Assembly (NCBI RefSeq): GCF_012985205.1
Contig: NZ_JABEKS010000001.1
Span: 2,542,001 to 2,606,000, forward strand
From: Planctomonas sp. JC2975
GTDB taxonomy: Bacteria; Actinomycetota; Actinomycetes; Actinomycetales; Microbacteriaceae
DNA: 64,000 bases
Reading direction: 5' to 3'
In this document: positions 35,959 through 44,409 of the stretch, one piece after another
How the letters are laid out: the number at the start of each line of letters is the position of its first letter
Numbering within the stretch: the first letter of the stretch is position 1
Translations under genes and position numbers: made by a program
The notes under the pieces: model-generated
Told to the model about the DNA's origin: nothing
The model's input: only the letters and a program-made list of their open reading frames with translations
Database searches by the model: none

Positions 35959-37144
35959 GGTGTCCCTCTCCGATCCCGGCCCCGTCCGCCACCGTCACGG
36001 GGATGACCGCCTCCAGCACGAATGCACCGGAGGGATCGGCATCCGCTCGCAGTCGTCCGTCGAGGCGCCGCACGCGCTCGCCGAGGCCGGCCAGCCCGCG
36101 GCCTGAGCCCGGCGCGACAGGCCCGTCGGATGCCTGACCCACCGCCTGCGTGACCAGCCGCACGTGCACCTCTGACGGACCCCAGTCCACCCTCACCTCG
36201 GTCGATGCGCCGGCCGCGTGCTTCAGAGCATTGGTCAGCCCCTCCTGCACGATGCGGTACACCGCAAGGCGCAGCTCATCCGTCCCGACGGGATCCCCGC
36301 TCTCGTGCAGCACGACCGGCTGACCGGCACGCTGAGCATCGGAGACGAGGTCGCGGAGGTCGCCGATGGCGGGCGAGGTGGCCGCACCCTCCGGACCGAG
36401 CACGTCGAGCAGTTGCCGCAGGTCGGCGAGCGCGCGTCTTCCACCGTCGGCGATCGACTCCAGCTGCCGGCGCACCACGGTCTCGTCCGCCGGCAGGAGG
36501 AAGGCGGCGGAGTCGGCCTGCACCACCATGCCTGTCACGTGATGACTCACGACGTCGTGCAGTTCTCCGGCCAGGCGCGCACGCTCGTCGCTCACCGCGT
36601 CGTGTGCGGCCCGGTCGGCCCTGGTGCGCGCCGCCGCCATTTGCAGGCGTACGACATCGCCGACGCCCCAGGCCGCGGCGAGCACCAGGGCGAACGTCGC
36701 GAAGTCCCACGGCTGTTCGCGTGAGCCGAGCCAGGTCAGCGCGGCGGCGAGCGCCACGTAGGCCACGACGCTGATCGTGATCGCGAGACCCCGGTGTCGG
36801 CTCAGGTGGGCGGCCGCCGAATAGAGCGCGAACAGCATGCCGAGACCGGCCGGAGAGGCCGGATACCCGAGGCACTGATCCAGCGCGAACGCCAGGCCGA
36901 CAACGCCGAGCACCCATCCGGGAGCGATCCGCCTCGCTGCAAGTGGCAGCGTCTGGGCGAGGATCAGCACGATGTGCAGGGGATCCGCGGGCCGTGACGC
37001 CAGCTCACCCAGCGCGAGCCCGTATGACCGCAGCGCCGGCACCAGGGAGATCACCGCGAGCGCGACGGCACCGAGGCTGTCCCACACCCATCCCGGCAGG
37101 GACCGGCACCACTGAACCAGTCGCACCCGCCAACTGTAGGGCAC
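35948..37144 (-). CDS. Sensor histidine kinase (HisKA_3)
   Basis: 398 residues. Several N-terminal membrane segments, then the dimerisation/phospho-acceptor region ERARLAGELHDVVSHHVTGMVVQA (His in ELHD) and an HATPase domain (VYRIVQEGLTNALKHAAGA; G-box SGRGLAGLGERVRRL). The GTG at 37144 is used; a GTG at 37126 is also possible, since TACAGT lies 6 nt before it and would make a leaderless start. It phosphorylates the overlapping response regulator. Signal unknown. Confidence 0.93.
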   Translation of the reverse strand: MPYSWRVRLVQWCRSLPGWVWDSLGAVALAVISLVPALRSYGLALGELASRPADPLHIVLILAQTLPLAARRIAPGWVLGVVGLAFALDQCLGYPASPAGLGMLFALYSAAAHLSRHRGLAITISVVAYVALAAALTWLGSREQPWDFATFALVLAAAWGVGDVVRLQMAAARTRADRAAHDAVSDERARLAGELHDVVSHHVTGMVVQADSAAFLLPADETVVRRQLESIADGGRRALADLRQLLDVLGPEGAATSPAIGDLRDLVSDAQRAGQPVVLHESGDPVGTDELRLAVYRIVQEGLTNALKHAAGASTEVRVDWGPSEVHVRLVTQAVGQASDGPVAPGSGRGLAGLGERVRRLDGRLRADADPSGAFVLEAVIPVTVADGAGIGEGHRDD

Positions 37145-37272
37145 CCCGGCATCCGCCCAGCCGGCCCATTGCGCCGGGCAACTCCACGATGAATCCGACT
37201 CGGCGCCTTAGTGCTGTTCCGCTCGGTTGGCAACCCGTTCCACCGCGCGGGCATCGGCGTAGCGTCCCGATC

Positions 37273-38724
37273 ATGGAGAACACGAAGGCCGGGCTCCTGG
37301 AGACGCTCGACACACGCGACATCGGCCGGTTCTACATCTACCTGGCCGTCCTGGCCACCATCGGCGGGTTTCTGTTCGGATTCGATTCCTCGAACATCGG
37401 CTCGGCGCTGGTCTTCCTCCCGTTCAAGCTCGGCCCGCTGGCGATCGGCATCATCGTCGCCGGCGCCTCGCTTGGCTCGTTCGTGGGTGCTCTCGCCGCT
37501 GGTCCGCTCACCGACAGATTCGGACGCAAGTCCCTACTGCTCGTCGACTCCGGACTGTTCGCCGTCGGTTCGCTCATCTCGGCGTTCGCGTTCGAGCCGG
37601 TCACGCTGACCGTCGGCCGTCTGATCATCGGCATCGCGATCGGCGCCGACTCGGCGATCGCGACCGCCTACATCTCGGAGTTCGCGCCGAAGCGACGGCG
37701 CGGATCGCTCGCCATCATCCAGCAATGGATGATCACGATCGGCATTCTGGCCGCATACGTGATCGCGGTCATCGTGCTGCTGATCGCCCCGAGCGCGGCG
37801 TCGACCGTCGATTGGCGCATCCTGCTCGGCATCGGGTTCATCCCCGCGATCATCTCCCTGATTCTGCGCGCGCGAATGCCTGAGTCCCCGCGCTGGCTGC
37901 TCGAACGCGGCAAGGAGGAGAAGGCCATGCAGGCCTTCCAGACGCTGGGGCTCGAGGTGACTGAAGAGGACGTCCATGCCGAGGCGGTCGCCGTCCGTGC
38001 GGAGAAAGAGCAACTGGCGGGCCAGACGCAGTGGACCCGCCCTGTGCGTCGCGCGCTGATCATCGTGAGCGTCTTCTTCATCCTGCAGCAGATCACCGGC
38101 ATCAACGTGGCGTTCTACTACGGTCCGCACCTGCTCGGCCCGTACTTCGCCCACCCGGGCACCACGGCCGTGCAGTCCGAGGTCTACGGGGTCTACGCCG
38201 CAGGAATCCTGGCCGTGGTGAACGTCGTCGCCACCTACTTCGCCTTCCGGTTCATCGACAGCATCGGGCGCCGCCGGCTCGCGATAGGTGCGTACATCGG
38301 CATGACCGTGTTCCTGCTCGTCGGGGCATACGGCGCGACCTTCCTCACCGGAGTGCCGCAGCTGGTGGTCATCATGGTCGGCTTCGCCCTGTTCATCTCG
38401 TGCTTCGCGATCGGCATCGGCGGCACCGGATGGCTGCTCCAGGGCGAGGTGTTCCCGACCTCTGTACGCGGCCGGGCATCCGGAATCGGTGCAGCGGTGG
38501 ACTGGCTCGCGAACTACGGGCTCGTGCTGGTGTTCCCGATACTGCAGGCCGGAATCGGCCTGGGCTGGGTGATGATCATCTTCGCCGTACTGTGTGTGGT
38601 CGGCATCTTCTTCGTCTACTTCTTCCTGCCGGAGACGAAGGGCCATTCGGTCGAACAGGTCGTGCGTCTGTTCGACGGTCCGGTCAACCTGAAGGATCCT
38701 GGCAAGCCGTCGACGAGCGGATGA
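37273..38724 (+). CDS. Sugar-porter MFS transporter
   Basis: 483 residues, 12 membrane segments. Sugar-porter signatures are all present: GFLFGFDSSNIGSAL in TM1, DRFGRKSLLL, PESPRWLLERGKEEKA, QQITGINVAFYYGP in TM7, FRFIDSIGRRRLA and PETKGHSVEQ at the end. It is a proton-coupled or facilitative importer of a monosaccharide or polyol. TAGCGT lies 7 nt before the ATG at 37273, so the mRNA is probably leaderless. Divergent from the two-component system. Confidence 0.94.
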   Translation: MENTKAGLLETLDTRDIGRFYIYLAVLATIGGFLFGFDSSNIGSALVFLPFKLGPLAIGIIVAGASLGSFVGALAAGPLTDRFGRKSLLLVDSGLFAVGSLISAFAFEPVTLTVGRLIIGIAIGADSAIATAYISEFAPKRRRGSLAIIQQWMITIGILAAYVIAVIVLLIAPSAASTVDWRILLGIGFIPAIISLILRARMPESPRWLLERGKEEKAMQAFQTLGLEVTEEDVHAEAVAVRAEKEQLAGQTQWTRPVRRALIIVSVFFILQQITGINVAFYYGPHLLGPYFAHPGTTAVQSEVYGVYAAGILAVVNVVATYFAFRFIDSIGRRRLAIGAYIGMTVFLLVGAYGATFLTGVPQLVVIMVGFALFISCFAIGIGGTGWLLQGEVFPTSVRGRASGIGAAVDWLANYGLVLVFPILQAGIGLGWVMIIFAVLCVVGIFFVYFFLPETKGHSVEQVVRLFDGPVNLKDPGKPSTSG

Positions 38725-38740
38725 TCCGGGCCGACTCGGC

Positions 38741-39100
38741 CTACGTGCCAGAGGGCTCGCGCGCGGCTCGCGCCGCGAGCACCTCCGGCACGTGTGCTTC
38801 CGCCCATTCGCGAACCGCTCGCAGCGGGACCAAGAGGGATCGGCCGAGCTCCGTGAGCTCGTACTCGACGTGCGGCGGGTTCACGTCGAACGCGACACGG
38901 GAGACGAGGCCATCCTCTTCCAGCGATCGCAGGGTCTCCGTGAGCACCTTGGGGGTGATGCCCTGGATGCGCGCGGCCAGTGCGGTGAACCTCATCGGTC
39001 CGTGCTCGAGCGCGTTGACGATGAACACGGTCCACCGCGCCCCGATCCGTCGCAGCACGACACGCGACGGACAGGTCGCTGACATGACGTTGTGGGCCAT
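38741..39100 (-). CDS. HxlR-family HTH regulator
   Basis: 119 residues. Winged HTH of the HxlR/MarR-like group: CPSRVVLRRIGARWTVFIVNALEHGPMRFTALAARIQGITPKVLTETLRSLEEDGLVSR. The N-terminal Cys found in redox-sensing family members is present (SATCPSR). ATG at 39100; a second in-frame ATG at 39085 is possible. Divergent from the SDR gene at 39212, its likely target. Confidence 0.93.
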   Translation of the reverse strand: MAHNVMSATCPSRVVLRRIGARWTVFIVNALEHGPMRFTALAARIQGITPKVLTETLRSLEEDGLVSRVAFDVNPPHVEYELTELGRSLLVPLRAVREWAEAHVPEVLAARAAREPSGT

Positions 39101-39114
39101 CCGGCCGCCCTCCC

Positions 39115-39138
39115 GGTTACGTTGAAGTCACTGGTTAC
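39115..39138. promoter_or_regulatory. GGTTAC direct repeat in HxlR/SDR spacer
   Basis: GGTTAC occurs at 39115 and 39133, 18 bp apart, in the divergent spacer, and could be HxlR half-sites or overlap the -35 region. Short motif, so support is limited. Confidence 0.4.
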
Positions 39139-39211
39139 TTTTCCATAGCGTCGAACCATCGGCGCTGCAACCGCGTGTGCCGTCAGGATCATCAACGCTC
39201 GAGGAGAAGAA

Positions 39212-39880
39212 ATGACCGGACGATTCAGCGACCAGACCGTCCTCGTCGTCGGCGGAACCCAGAGGTTGGGCGCCGCCATCGCCGAGGCCGTCGCATCAGA
39301 GGGCTCCAGGGTGACGGTGTCCTCGCACGCACCACAAACCGACACCGTGCTTCGCATCGACCTGCGCGACGAGGAATCCGTTGCGCATGCCGCCACGCTT
39401 CTCGGTCCCGTCGACCATGTCGTGTCGACCGCGAGCATGACCTACAGCGCGAGCATCGGCGACCTCGAGCTCTCCCGCCTGCAGGACGCCATCGCCGCGA
39501 AGGTGACCGGTCCGCTCCTGCTGGCCAAGCACATGCGGATCCGCCGCTCGCTCACCCTTTTCTCCGGGCAGGCCGCCTGGCGTCCCGGATCGGGAACCTA
39601 CGCCACCGGTATCACCAACGGCGCCGTCGCCTTCGCCGCCCAGCACCTTGCGGCCGAGCTCGCCCCGGTGCGCGTGAACGCGATCTCTCCGGGCATCGTC
39701 GATTCGGGTTTGTGGGATGGCCGCGGCGCGCAGAAGGCGGACTTCCTCGCAACGGCCGCCTCCCGCACCCTCGTCGGAACGACGGGCACGATCCAGGATG
39801 TCGTCGACGCCGTGCTCTGGATTCTGTCGGCCGGATTTCTCACCGGCGAGACGGTGCATCTGGATGGCGGGCGGCGCTGA
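39212..39880 (+). CDS. Atypical short-chain dehydrogenase/reductase
   Basis: 222 residues, preceded by GAGGAGAAGAA. Rossmann start VLVVGGTQRLGAAIAEAV and the C-terminal GIVDSGLWDG/LTGETVHLDGGRR mark an SDR. The catalytic tyrosine is in GTYATGITNGAVAFAAQHL, but the YxxxK lysine is missing (Ile or Asn at that place), so catalysis may differ or be lost. Divergent from an HxlR regulator, which probably controls it. Confidence 0.88.
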   Translation: MTGRFSDQTVLVVGGTQRLGAAIAEAVASEGSRVTVSSHAPQTDTVLRIDLRDEESVAHAATLLGPVDHVVSTASMTYSASIGDLELSRLQDAIAAKVTGPLLLAKHMRIRRSLTLFSGQAAWRPGSGTYATGITNGAVAFAAQHLAAELAPVRVNAISPGIVDSGLWDGRGAQKADFLATAASRTLVGTTGTIQDVVDAVLWILSAGFLTGETVHLDGGRR

Positions 39881-39895
39881 TCGTCGTCTCGAACG

Positions 39896-39933
39896 ATATA
39901 CATGTTGCGACATCCATGTCGCGACATGTATAT
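39896..39933. promoter_or_regulatory. 38-nt near-perfect palindrome (MarR operator) over -10 box
   Basis: The left half ATATACATGTTGCGACAT (39896-39913) pairs with the right half ATGTCGCGACATGTATAT (39916-39933) with a single mismatch around CC. The inner ATGTCGCGACAT is itself a perfect 12-bp palindrome. The right end contains TATATT (39929-39934), 6 nt before the ATG at 39941. Binding would shut off the lactonase-marR transcript. Confidence 0.8.
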
Positions 39934-39940
39934 TGCGAGC

Positions 39941-40816
39941 ATGACGAATCACGTGAAGAAGGTTGCGGTCGTCAGCACGGGAACCGTGAGCATTCGGCCG
40001 GAGCACGTCGAGACGAACGGAACGCCCCTGCTGTGGTGGCTTACTACCTCGCGCAGCTGGACCGCGCCCCGTCCCATCAACGTGTACGTCATCGAGCACG
40101 AGCGCGGCCTCGTGCTGTTCGACACCGGCCAGGACCGACGTTCGGTCACCGATCCCGGCTACTTCCCCGGTGGCGTGGTCGGGCACAACTACCGTCGGCT
40201 CGCGCGGTTCGACATCCCGAAGACCGCAACGCTCACAGAGCAACTGAAGGCGGTTGGATACGACATCGCGGACGTGCGCGTCGCCATCCTGTCGCATCTG
40301 CATCAGGACCACATCGGCGGCCTGAGCGAGCTGCCGCGAACCGCGCGAGTCATGACGAGTGCCGTGGAACTGGCATCCGTGAGCAAGCGGTTCGCCGTCG
40401 TCAACGGCCTCATGCGCGATCACATCCTGATCCCTGGCCTCGACTGGGTCCCGATCACCCCACAACCGGTGGGGGATCGGTCGATCGCCCCCTTCGCGAG
40501 CGCTCACGACGTCATGGGTGACGGATCCCTGCTGCTCCTGCCCACCCCCGGTCACACGGCCGGGTCGATGTCACTGCTCATGCGCAGCAACGGCCTCCCG
40601 CCGATGCTGTTCGTCGGCGACCTCACCTACGACGCCGACCTGCTCGCGGCCGACCGAGTGCCGTGTGTCGGCAACCGTTCTGGACTGCACGAGACGACCA
40701 GGGCGGTCAACGAGCTGGTGGCGCGCCATCCGGGGATGCCCGTGCTCGCGGCCCACGATCCTGCAGCGGCCACCCGTCTCAGCGCGGCCCTGGCCGAGGC
40801 AGGGGTTCAGCGATGA
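39941..40816 (+). CDS. AHL-lactonase-like metallo-beta-lactamase-fold hydrolase
   Basis: 291 residues from the ATG at 39941. Di-metal motif LSHLHQDHIGG (HxHxDH), further ligands in PTPGHTAGSMSL and FVGDLTYD, and the N-terminal INVYVIEHERGLVLFDTGQD match the N-acyl homoserine lactonase (AttM/AiiA) branch. It may open lactone rings such as quorum signals; another lactone is possible. TATATT lies 6 nt upstream, indicating a leaderless mRNA. It overlaps the marR gene by 4 bp (ATGA). Confidence 0.9.
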   Translation: MTNHVKKVAVVSTGTVSIRPEHVETNGTPLLWWLTTSRSWTAPRPINVYVIEHERGLVLFDTGQDRRSVTDPGYFPGGVVGHNYRRLARFDIPKTATLTEQLKAVGYDIADVRVAILSHLHQDHIGGLSELPRTARVMTSAVELASVSKRFAVVNGLMRDHILIPGLDWVPITPQPVGDRSIAPFASAHDVMGDGSLLLLPTPGHTAGSMSLLMRSNGLPPMLFVGDLTYDADLLAADRVPCVGNRSGLHETTRAVNELVARHPGMPVLAAHDPAAATRLSAALAEAGVQR

Positions 40817-41280
40817 GGTCCGCCGAACAGGTGCGCTTCCTCGTCCTCGCGGCACAGCGGGAGGGCAACCGTCAGCTCACCCTTGCCCTGGCGCAGCTCG
40901 GCCTCACGCCTGCGCAGTCCGAGGCGCTGCGCATCCTCGACGATCACGGCCCGCTCTCGCTCAAACAGCTCGGCGACATGCTCGTCTGCGACACCGGCGC
41001 CAGCCCGAGCCGCATCGTCGACCGGCTGGTCACCGCCGGCCTCGTGCAACGGGATGCCGGCGAGCACGATCGCAGGCAGATCCGGCTCAGCATCACCGCA
41101 CTGGGCACTGAGAAGTCGGCACAGGTCGGAGCAATCGAAGACGCCATGTACGACGCGATCGACGGCGCCATGAACGCGGATGACACGCAGACACTCCTCC
41201 GCATCCTTCGTGCTCTCACGAACGGCTCGCCGGCCGGCACCGCCTTCGGCAACCGCCTCGCCGCCGAGGAGTCGCAGTGA
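40813..41280 (+). CDS. MarR-family regulator
   Basis: 155 residues from the ATG at 40813, which overlaps the lactonase stop. Winged HTH: LTPAQSEALRILDDHGPLSLKQLGDMLVCDTGASPSRIVDRLVTAGLVQRDAGEHDRRQIRLSITALG. The DxRxxR wing is present as DRRQIR. As the second gene of the operon it probably represses it through the 38-nt palindrome upstream, with a lactone or phenolic effector. The SRPBCC gene follows 40 bp downstream. Confidence 0.94.
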   Translation: MRSAEQVRFLVLAAQREGNRQLTLALAQLGLTPAQSEALRILDDHGPLSLKQLGDMLVCDTGASPSRIVDRLVTAGLVQRDAGEHDRRQIRLSITALGTEKSAQVGAIEDAMYDAIDGAMNADDTQTLLRILRALTNGSPAGTAFGNRLAAEESQ

Positions 41281-41320
41281 AGTGCAGCGTCACCGTCAAG
41301 GTGCACCCACGGAGGAACGG

Positions 41321-41779
41321 ATGACATTCTCACTCGAACTCGACATCACCGCGTCACCGGCCGACGTGTTCGCCTTCGTCTCGGACTTCGCGAGCACGCC
41401 ACTGTGGTATTCGGCGGTGCAGCGCGTCGACCGACTGAGCGGAGACGGAAGCGGTGTCGGCACGCGATACTCCGTCCATCGGCGCCTTCCCACCGGCCCG
41501 GTCGTCAACACGGTGGAAGTCACGACGAACGTTGCAGGACACGAGGTCGTGTTCGAGTCGGTCGACGGCCCGACGCCCTTTACTTACCGTTACCGTGTGC
41601 AACGGGCATCCGCCGGCACACGGCTCCACTTGGAGGGCTCGATCAGTGCGGCCGGCCTCCCGGGACTGGCCCGCCTGCTCGGATCAGCCGCCGAGCCTCT
41701 CTTCAAGCGCGGCATGCAGGACAACCTGGGTGCGCTGAAGCGGATCCTAGAACGGCGTCACAACTTCGGCGCCGCCTAA
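41321..41779 (+). CDS. SRPBCC (START-like) protein
   Basis: 152 residues; GGAGGAACGG precedes the ATG. FSLELDITASPADVFAFVSDFASTPLWYSAVQRVDRLSGDGSGVGTRY marks the SRPBCC/polyketide cyclase-like ligand-binding fold. It binds or transports a small hydrophobic molecule; no catalytic motif is evident. Follows marR on the same strand and may be part of that transcript. Confidence 0.9.
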   Translation: MTFSLELDITASPADVFAFVSDFASTPLWYSAVQRVDRLSGDGSGVGTRYSVHRRLPTGPVVNTVEVTTNVAGHEVVFESVDGPTPFTYRYRVQRASAGTRLHLEGSISAAGLPGLARLLGSAAEPLFKRGMQDNLGALKRILERRHNFGAA

Positions 41780-41863
41780 GAACAGGGGCGCAGGCGCCGC
41801 TCGAGTGGTGTCCAAGGCGCAGGTTGCCGATCCAGGTACCGGCCGCTTCGGTAGGGTCATCGC

Positions 41864-42268
41864 GTGCCCAACGTCAGCCTGATCCGATCCGATTCCCTGG
41901 CCGCGACACCCGGCTACGCGTATGCGTCCGCCGTTGCACCCGGTACCCGGCTGATCCACCTCGCGGGAGCGTGTCCTCTCGAGGCCGATGGCTCCGTCGC
42001 TCCCGTCGGTGACTATGCGGGTCAAGCGGAGAAGTGCATCGAGAACATGATCGCTGCACTCAGCGAGGCGGGTGGCGCACTCTCCGACATCGCGTACACG
42101 CGGGTGCTCGTCGCATCGTCGAGGAACGAAGACCTCGGCACGGTCTGGTCCGTCGTCCGCGCCGCCTTCGCCGATCACGAGGTGCCGAGCACCCTCTTCG
42201 GCGTCACCGTGCTCGGCTACCAGAACCAGCTCGTGGAGATCGAGGCGGTCGCGGCGGTCGCCGCGTAA
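41864..42268 (+). CDS. RidA/YjgF-family protein
   Basis: 134 residues. GYAYASAVAPGTRLIHLAGACPLEADGSVAPVGDYAGQAEKCIENMIAALSEAGG and the closing VLGYQNQLVEIEAVAAV match the RidA trimer family. The Arg that anchors the enamine substrate in true RidA is not at its usual place (VLGYQNQLVEIEA), so deaminase activity is uncertain. Starts with GTG; TAGGGT lies 6 nt upstream, suggesting a leaderless mRNA. Confidence 0.9.
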   Translation: MPNVSLIRSDSLAATPGYAYASAVAPGTRLIHLAGACPLEADGSVAPVGDYAGQAEKCIENMIAALSEAGGALSDIAYTRVLVASSRNEDLGTVWSVVRAAFADHEVPSTLFGVTVLGYQNQLVEIEAVAAVAA

Positions 42269-42333
42269 CATCCTCGCCGACGGGGACCTTCCGACTCGCG
42301 GCTCCTCGAAGGAGGGCATCGAACCCGCGGCTT

Positions 42334-42370
42334 CGTGTGGAACCCACCGCAGGCCTGCGGGTTCCACACG
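42334..42370. terminator. 12-bp hairpin between convergent genes
   Basis: CGTGTGGAACCC (42334-42345) pairs perfectly with GGGTTCCACACG (42359-42370); the 13-nt loop contains GCAGGCCTGC, which can fold on itself. Located between the convergent RidA and epimerase-like genes, so a bidirectional terminator is likely. Confidence 0.7.
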
Positions 42371-42444
42371 ACGAGGACGGTGAGTGCGGGCATCTCCGAC
42401 CCGGTTGTCGGTGATCTCGAGCCCCGAGGCGAGACGGCAAACAC

Positions 42445-43266
42445 CTAGACGAGCCCTGCGGATCCGTGCTGCACCTGCGCCGGCTCGTCGCCGATGCCAG
42501 CTTGCTGTGCACGCCCGCCGAGAAACTCGCGCCACGTTCGCTGACCGCGCTGGACGGTGTCTCCGGCGAGATTGTCTCCAGCTCTGTAGGCACGACCGAT
42601 CGCCCCCGGGATCCTGATCGGGAGTCCCGGACGAGGGCGGCTGCCCATCACCTCGGCATATGCGTCGGCGAGCTGCCGCACATCGACAACCTCGGGCCCT
42701 GCGATGTCGGCGACGCGGCCGGCAGGATCACCGAGCGCCAGTTCCACGAGTCGCGCTGCGACCTCGTCCACGTTCACCGGCTCGAAGCGCAGCCCGCCAG
42801 GAGTGGGAAGAAGCGGAAGCTTCGCCATGCCCCGCACCATCGGATACACGAATTCGTGCAGCTGCGTGGCGCGCAGAACGCTCCACGGCGTACCCGATTC
42901 CGCGATTGCGCGCTCAGCCTCCGCCTTCGCGCGGAAGTAGCCGATGGGCATCCGATCCGCGCCGACCACGGAGATGAGGATGAGGTGTCGCGTGCCGGCG
43001 GTCTTCGCCGCGGCCGCCAGGTTGCGGGCGGCGATGTCGTCGCCCTTCGCCCCGCCTGCGAGGTGCAGCACGACATCCACACCGTCGAGCGCCTCCGCGA
43101 GTCCGGTGCCGGCGACGGTGTCACCGGAGACGTGGTGGATTCCGGGCTCATCCGCACGCGGATGCCTCGAGAGGATCCGCACATCGCGTCCGGCCTCCCG
43201 TAGCATCGGCACGACGCGGCTGCCGATGGTTCCGGTGCCGCCTGTCACGAGCAATGTTGCATTCAT
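42445..43266 (-). CDS. NAD(P)-binding epimerase-like protein (ECF41 partner)
   Basis: 273 residues. Atypical extended SDR/NmrA-like: LLVTGGTGTIGSRVVPMLREAG, GVDVVLHLAGGAKGDD, and GTPWSVLRATQLHEFVYPMV. No complete YxxxK is obvious (GYFRAKAEAE may serve). It is divergent from an ECF41-type sigma factor. Such sigma factors are known to sit beside and control carboxymuconolactone decarboxylase, oxidoreductase or epimerase genes (the 'COE' group), and a matching promoter motif lies on the minus strand upstream (43344-43318). Substrate unknown. Confidence 0.9.
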   Translation of the reverse strand: MNATLLVTGGTGTIGSRVVPMLREAGRDVRILSRHPRADEPGIHHVSGDTVAGTGLAEALDGVDVVLHLAGGAKGDDIAARNLAAAAKTAGTRHLILISVVGADRMPIGYFRAKAEAERAIAESGTPWSVLRATQLHEFVYPMVRGMAKLPLLPTPGGLRFEPVNVDEVAARLVELALGDPAGRVADIAGPEVVDVRQLADAYAEVMGSRPRPGLPIRIPGAIGRAYRAGDNLAGDTVQRGQRTWREFLGGRAQQAGIGDEPAQVQHGSAGLV

Positions 43267-43282
43267 GTTCTTCGTCCTTTGA

Positions 43283-43309
43283 TGTCACAACCGAGGGCGT
43301 TCCCTCGTC
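43283..43309 (+). promoter_or_regulatory. ECF41-type promoter, toward the sigma gene
   Basis: -35 TGTCACA (43283-43289), 16-nt spacer, -10 CGTC (43306-43309). This is the published ECF41 consensus as I recall it. Points at the sigma factor start at 43344, suggesting autoregulation. Confidence 0.8.
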
Positions 43310-43317
43310 GACACCAT

Positions 43318-43344
43318 GACGACCGACATCGAGGAGATGTGACA
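43318..43344 (-). promoter_or_regulatory. ECF41-type promoter, toward the epimerase gene
   Basis: On the minus strand, -35 TGTCACA (43344-43338), 16-nt spacer, -10 CGTC (43321-43318). Same motif and spacing as the plus-strand copy. It would transcribe the gene starting at 43266. Its -35 overlaps the sigma gene's ribosome-binding site and start codon. Confidence 0.8.
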
Positions 43345-44210
43345 TGACGGACAAAAGAATTCTCGCCCGCAGATTCGAGACCGAACGCCCACGGCTCAGC
43401 GCCATCGCCACACGCCTGCTCGGCTCGGCCGCGGACGCGGAAGACGCTGTTCAGGAGACCTGGCTGCGACTGGAGCGCACCTCCGTCGACGGCATCGACA
43501 ACCTGGACGCGTGGCTGACCACCGTCGTGTCGCGCGTGAGTCTGGACATGCTGCGGGCACCTCGCCGCACCCGCGAGCGTTCGTGGCAAGTCGAGGAGTG
43601 GCGAGACGAACCGGTCGCCGTCGCGGCAGACCCGGCCGAGCTCACTGCCGAGAGCGACCAGGTGAGCGTCGCGCTCCTCGTGTTGCTGGAGCGGCTCGGG
43701 CCCGCAGAGCGGATCGCGTTCGTGCTGCACGATGTCTTCGGCCAGTCGTTCGAGGAGATCGCCGTCGTGCTGGATCGGTCACCGGAAGCCGCGCGCCAAC
43801 TCGCTTCCCGAGGCCGACGACGAGTGCGCGGCGCGGACGAACCGACCCGGCCCAGCCGCGATCAGGGCCGGCGCATCGTGGAAGCGTGGCTGGCCGCCGC
43901 TCAAGACGGCAAGATCGGAGCGCTCCTGAGTCTCCTCGACGACGGCGCGGTCCTCCATGCAGACTTCGGCACCAATACCCAGATCGTCGAAGGCGCCCAG
44001 TCGATCGCGGAACAGGCGGTGCTGTCGGCTCGCCTCGCCGCGCATTCCACGCCCATCCTCATCGATGGACAGCCCGGTGTGGCCGCCGTCATGAACGGTC
44101 GAGTCGTGTCGATCATGGCTTTCGATATCGATGGCGACCGGATCGTGGGACTCGACGTGCTCGCCGACCTGAAGCGCCTCGACGCGGTGGTCGTGAACGC
44201 GATCCGCTGA
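43344..44210 (+). CDS. ECF41-type RNA polymerase sigma factor
   Basis: 288 residues; GAGGAG precedes the ATG. Region 2 (FETERPRLSAIATRLLGSAADAEDAVQETWLRL) and region 4 (LLERLGPAERIAFVLHDVFGQSFEEIAVVLDRSPEAARQLASRGRRRV) are followed by a ~100-residue SnoaL-like C-terminal domain (VEAWLAAAQDGKIGALLSLLDDGAVLHAD). This fused domain, instead of a separate anti-sigma factor, is the ECF41 hallmark and tunes activity. No anti-sigma gene is adjacent. It is divergent from an epimerase-like gene, with ECF41 promoter motifs facing both ways. Confidence 0.92.
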   Translation: MTDKRILARRFETERPRLSAIATRLLGSAADAEDAVQETWLRLERTSVDGIDNLDAWLTTVVSRVSLDMLRAPRRTRERSWQVEEWRDEPVAVAADPAELTAESDQVSVALLVLLERLGPAERIAFVLHDVFGQSFEEIAVVLDRSPEAARQLASRGRRRVRGADEPTRPSRDQGRRIVEAWLAAAQDGKIGALLSLLDDGAVLHADFGTNTQIVEGAQSIAEQAVLSARLAAHSTPILIDGQPGVAAVMNGRVVSIMAFDIDGDRIVGLDVLADLKRLDAVVVNAIR

Positions 44211-44409
44211 GCGGACTCGACGTTCTCATGGCCGCAACGCCGCATTCCAAGCGCCTGTCTCGCGTGGCTCGAGTCGGTGTCTCGAGGTCGTATCCCCAAT
44301 CCGGGTGTCACCGCCCCCGATGACCATGCACTAGGCGGTCTGCTGGTCGTAGCGTGATGCCTGCGGCCGTCAGATCGGCTGCGTCGTTCGTGTACGAGGG
44401 GATACACAA

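Noticed and set aside
42300-42370. Possible RNA gene around the strong hairpin
   Set aside because: Only one hairpin between convergent genes; a terminator explains it.
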